Below, piece after piece: positions 33,086 to 35,494 of a stretch of DNA of 35,494 nt. This DNA is from Shewanellaceae bacterium UBA2521. GTDB lineage: Bacteria; Pseudomonadota; Gammaproteobacteria; Enterobacterales; Shewanellaceae. The notes under the pieces are model-generated. The model was not told the origin of the DNA. It saw nothing but the letters and a program-made list of their open reading frames with translations, and did not search any database. Within the stretch, counting starts at the first letter, position 1. Each line of letters starts with the position of its first letter. Both the position numbers and the translations under genes were made by a program. Location: contig DDNL01000010.1 in the NCBI GenBank assembly GCA_002341165.1, forward strand, positions 1,266-36,759, given 5' to 3'.

Positions 33086-35494
33086 TCATAACTGCTGACC
33101 TAACAAATAGGTTAATACATTTACTTGCAATACACAGCACTTTTGATTCTGCATGATACCTGCAAGCCAAGGACGTTTCCCTACTTTTTGTCTCCAGCTG
33201 ATATCTCCTTTACTCAGCACTTGCTCCTCTTCGTATGATTCGCAAGCTAAACCCCAAGCTGTATCTTTGAGCTTCACAATATATAAATAGTTTAGACTCT
33301 CTGATACTAAATCAGTAAATTTATCTCCGATAAACCAAGACCCACTATTTAAAATGTAAATAGGTTCGGAACTCCGATCGTCAGAACACATACCCATAAG
33401 CCACTCTGGGCTTTCAGTATGGCTTTGCACATCATCGAGCTTTAAGACAAAATCAACCTGCTCTGTCACAACAGCAAACTTTAAACCTGCTGTATGAAAC
33501 AATAAAGCAGAGAAGTCATCATAAACCTCATGCTCTAAACCATCTAAAAAAGCATTACTCGAATCACTTAAATCTAGCTCACCTAGAATACTTTTATCAG
33601 ATACTAAAAGCTCAGGGTACTGACCCTGAATAGTCACGTCAGAGTCGACTACCGCACTCAATGAGTCAACAGCAGTCTCCTCAGACGCACTACTGACTAC
33701 TTTCTCTTTCTGCGCTTTGGGGCTGCTGCTTTCTTCGCACGCTTCGCTGCTGCTGCTGCTTTCTTCTTCGCTGCTGCTGCTTTGCGTTTCGCTGCTGCTG
33801 CTTTGCGTTTCGCCGCTGCTGCTGCTTTCTTCTTCACTGCTGCTGCTTTCTTCTTCGCTGCTGCTTCTTTCTTCTTCGCTGCTACTGCTTTGCGTTTCGC
33901 CGCTGCTGCTGCTTTGCGCTTCGCTGCTGCTTCTCTGCGCTTCACTACTGCTGCTTTGCGCTTCTCCGCTGCTGCTTTCTTCTTCGCTGCTGCTGCTGCT
34001 TTGCGCTTCGCTGCTACTGCTTTCTTCTTCGCTGCTGCCGCTGCTTTGCGCTTCGCTGCTACTTCTCTGCGCTTCGCTGCTGCCGCTTTGCGTTTCTCCG
34101 CTGCTACTTTGCGTTTCTCCGCTGCTACTTTGCGTTTCTCCGCTGCTGCTGCTTTGCGTTTCGCCGCTGCTGCTTTGCGTTTCGCCGCTGCTGCTGCTTT
34201 GCGCTTCGCTGCTGCTACTTTGCGTTTCTCTGCTGCTGCTTTCTTCTTCGCTGCTGACGCTGATTTGCGTTTCTCCGCTGCTGCTTTGCGTTTCGCTACT
34301 ACTGCTGCTTTGCGCTTCGCTGCTGCTGCTTTCTTCACTGCTGCTGCCGCCGATTTCTTCGGAGCTTTGCGTTTCGATTTCGCCATAACCTTCATCCACC
34401 ATTTCATCAAAAATTTCAGTTACTTCATTTGCTTGCCATACTTCCGTTGTGGCATTTTGCATTCCCACATCATCTTTGTCGGCCTCAAACATAATTTCTT
34501 CAGTTTTTTCGGCAACTTGGTCGATATTTTGTTCATTTTCAGATACATTTTCTGAAAATTCTGAATTTTTATGGTTTAAATCAACTTCTTCATCTGTCGA
34601 TTCGGGCATCTGCTCATCTTGTGTACAGGACTCGTCTACAGTCTCTGTTCTTAAAACATCAGTAGATCCAACCTCTGCATCACTTAGCGTACATACCTCG
34701 TCAGATTGTCCCTGAGAAGCGGATAAAGGCATATTTCCCGAACTTTTAGCAACTTGACCTGAAATATCCTGCATGGTTTTAGATATCTCTGATACCGAGT
34801 CCGATATCTTGACCACAGCTTTCGATATTTCAAGTACTACAGCCGACACCTCAGAGCTCATCAAAGCGCCGCTGGGTGCCATTTGAGCCTCTACAACAGC
34901 TTCTTCATTGACTAACGTATCTTCTGCAATTTCCGTGACAACTTCGATATCAGGCGATAAATCTCTGGCATCTTCAGATGCTATAGGCTCTAGTTCAACC
35001 TGTTCAAGGGTAACTTCTTCAGACGCTACATCGTCTAAAGCCGCTTCTAAAGCGGCTTCTTCTGGTATATCTTCTGTATCCATGCCATCTGGCATAACTT
35101 CTTCAACATCAGGAGGATCTTCTCCTGAAGTATCAAGCTCCTCTGAATCTTTATCTGGTAAGAGCTCTTCGAAACAGGCTTTTTCTGCTCCGGCTTCTTC
35201 TGCTTCAGCCTCTTCTACCTCTGAGCCTTCTTCTTCCTCTACCTCATCAGAAATATCTTCTGTTTTGGCCTTATCTCCTAAAGCTGCTGGATCAGCAGTC
35301 TCTGAGCTCTCATCTACGGTTTCTGGAGCTACTTCTTCAACTACTTCTTCAACTACTTCTTCAGCTACTTCTTCAGCTACTTCTTCAGCTACTTCCTCAG
35401 CGACTTCTTCAGCTACTTCTTCAGCTACTTCTTCAACTACTTCTTCAACTACTTCTTCAGCTACTTCTTCTGCTACTTCTTCAGCTACTTCTTC
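33086..35494 (-). CDS. parP: ParP-like protein with Ser/Glu-rich repeat linker (5' end outside window)
   Basis: ParP proteins tether chemotaxis arrays to the cell pole, binding receptors and CheA through a C-terminal CheW-like (AIF) domain and ParC through the N-terminal part. The frame is open from the window end to 33086, giving 802 visible residues; the first Met seen (35095) is internal. The order is: VEEV/AEEV tetrapeptide array (codons up to about 35331), a long acidic region, a segment VVLEISKAVVKISDSVSEIS likely to form an amphipathic helix, a second acidic region, and about 220 residues of SSSSEAQ/SSSGETQ/SSSSEEE repeats. Then comes a short linker and the CheW-like domain (FSALLFHTAGLKFAVVTEQV through GIMQNQKCCVLQVNVLTYLL). 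The order parP-cheW-DUF2802 matches Pseudomonas and Vibrio. The assignment rests on this context plus the C-terminal domain; the linker is exceptionally long. Confidence 0.8.
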   Translation of the reverse strand, partial: EEVAEEVAEEVAEEVVEEVVEEVAEEVAEEVAEEVAEEVAEEVAEEVVEEVVEEVAPETVDESSETADPAALGDKAKTEDISDEVEEEEGSEVEEAEAEEAGAEKACFEELLPDKDSEELDTSGEDPPDVEEVMPDGMDTEDIPEEAALEAALDDVASEEVTLEQVELEPIASEDARDLSPDIEVVTEIAEDTLVNEEAVVEAQMAPSGALMSSEVSAVVLEISKAVVKISDSVSEISKTMQDISGQVAKSSGNMPLSASQGQSDEVCTLSDAEVGSTDVLRTETVDESCTQDEQMPESTDEEVDLNHKNSEFSENVSENEQNIDQVAEKTEEIMFEADKDDVGMQNATTEVWQANEVTEIFDEMVDEGYGEIETQSSEEIGGSSSEESSSSEAQSSSSSETQSSSGETQISVSSEEESSSRETQSSSSEAQSSSSGETQSSSGETQSSSSGETQSSSGETQSSSGETQSGSSEAQRSSSEAQSSGSSEEESSSSEAQSSSSSEEESSSGEAQSSSSEAQRSSSEAQSSSSGETQSSSSEEERSSSEEESSSSEEESSSSGETQSSSSETQSSSSEEESSSSSEACEESSSPKAQKEKVVSSASEETAVDSLSAVVDSDVTIQGQYPELLVSDKSILGELDLSDSSNAFLDGLEHEVYDDFSALLFHTAGLKFAVVTEQVDFVLKLDDVQSHTESPEWLMGMCSDDRSSEPIYILNSGSWFIGDKFTDLVSESLNYLYIVKLKDTAWGLACESYEEEQVLSKGDISWRQKVGKRPWLAGIMQNQKCCVLQVNVLTYLLGQQL
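33697..34386 (-). other. Nested out-of-frame ORF encoding a histone H1-like Ala/Lys/Arg repeat protein (candidate)
   Basis: Inside parP, on the same strand but in another frame, an ORF runs from ATG 34386 to a stop at 33697 (229 aa; the frame is open to further ATGs at 34395-34410). It begins MAKSKRKAPKKSAAAAVKKA, continues as AKRKAAA, EKRKAAA and AKKKAAA repeats, and ends KKAAAPKRRKRK. This looks like bacterial histone H1-like proteins such as AlgP, BpH1 and chlamydial Hc2, which are low-complexity Ala/Lys/Pro/Arg DNA-binding proteins. The ATG and the stop closely frame the repeat. GAAGG lies only 2 nt before the ATG, so initiation would be weak. It may be a genuine overprinted gene, a remnant of a captured H1-like gene, or a chance product of the repeat. 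The in-frame CheW-like domain shows that the parP frame is real; expression of this one is unproven. Confidence 0.35.
33715..34375 (-). repeat. Imperfect short tandem repeats in the parP linker
   Basis: Units of about 18-24 nt built from (AGC)3-5 followed by GAAACGCAA, GAAGCGCAA or GAAGAAGAA. In the parP frame these give Ser runs separated by ETQ, EAQ or EEE. All variants keep the length a multiple of three. Both strands are free of stops through the core of the region. Runs this repetitive are expected to vary in copy number between strains. Confidence 0.9.
35331..35494 (-). repeat. 12-nt tandem repeat encoding EEVA/EEVV
   Basis: On the plus strand the unit is TACTTCTTCAGC or TACTTCTTCAAC, repeated to the window edge, about 13 times with few changes. 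In the parP frame it encodes the tetrapeptides EEVA and EEVV. Its upstream limit lies outside the window. Confidence 0.9.

Noticed and set aside
33715..34375. CRISPR-like array
   Set aside because: The units are short, directly adjacent, imperfect and in frame with parP; there are no unique spacers and no cas genes.
33717..34555. Long open frames on the plus strand opposite the parP repeat (Leu/Ser-rich and Phe/Ala-rich)
   Set aside because: They are mirror translations of a stop-free repeat, have no start context and resemble no protein family.

Overview
The window is a stretch of low-GC chromosome from a gammaproteobacterium. It carries rpoS, an nlpD-type lipoprotein, relA, ettA, and the ParP-CheW-DUF2802 block that accompanies polar chemotaxis arrays in Pseudomonas and Vibrio. 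Protein matches are gammaproteobacterial throughout, but the gene order is not enteric. I cannot name a genus. I saw no rRNA, tRNA, CRISPR array, insertion sequence or prophage.

Layout. 1-588 is the 5' part of recA (minus), divergent from mutS (805-3414). rpoS and nlpD follow on the minus strand. From 5636 to 9628 a plus-strand array of four related secreted, probably outer-membrane beta-barrel, proteins lies between nlpD and pcm. This splits the classical ispD-ispF-truD-surE-pcm-nlpD-rpoS cluster. Copy 1 is frameshifted; copies 2-4 are intact and separated by near-identical stretches of about 514 nt. From 9657 to 21206 there is a long minus-strand series: pcm, surE, truD, ispF, ispD, ftsB, eno, pyrG, mazG, relA, rlmD. 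A yjaG-like gene (plus) follows. Then comes a second minus-strand run, pgpA, thiL, nusB, ribH, ribB, ribD, nrdR, glyA, which is the usual riboflavin/NusB/ThiL operon but without riboflavin synthase. ettA is on the plus strand. The last block is minus-strand: rssB, mlaA, a DUF2802 gene, cheW and a parP-like gene that runs off the window end.

How the genes work together. The housekeeping content covers recombination and mismatch repair (recA, mutS), isoprenoid precursors (ispD, ispF), division (ftsB), riboflavin and thiamine cofactors, one-carbon metabolism and ribonucleotide reductase control. Stress physiology is strongly represented: rpoS, the RpoS adaptor rssB, the ppGpp synthetase relA, mazG, surE, pcm and ettA.

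The least ordinary parts are two. First, the tandem outer-membrane protein array has conserved strands but a hypervariable first loop, a slipped-repeat frameshift in copy 1, and a CRP-like site upstream of copy 2. Second, the parP-like gene has a Ser/Glu/Gln-rich repeat linker whose DNA also encodes, in another frame on the same strand, a complete Ala/Lys/Arg-rich protein resembling bacterial histone H1-like proteins.
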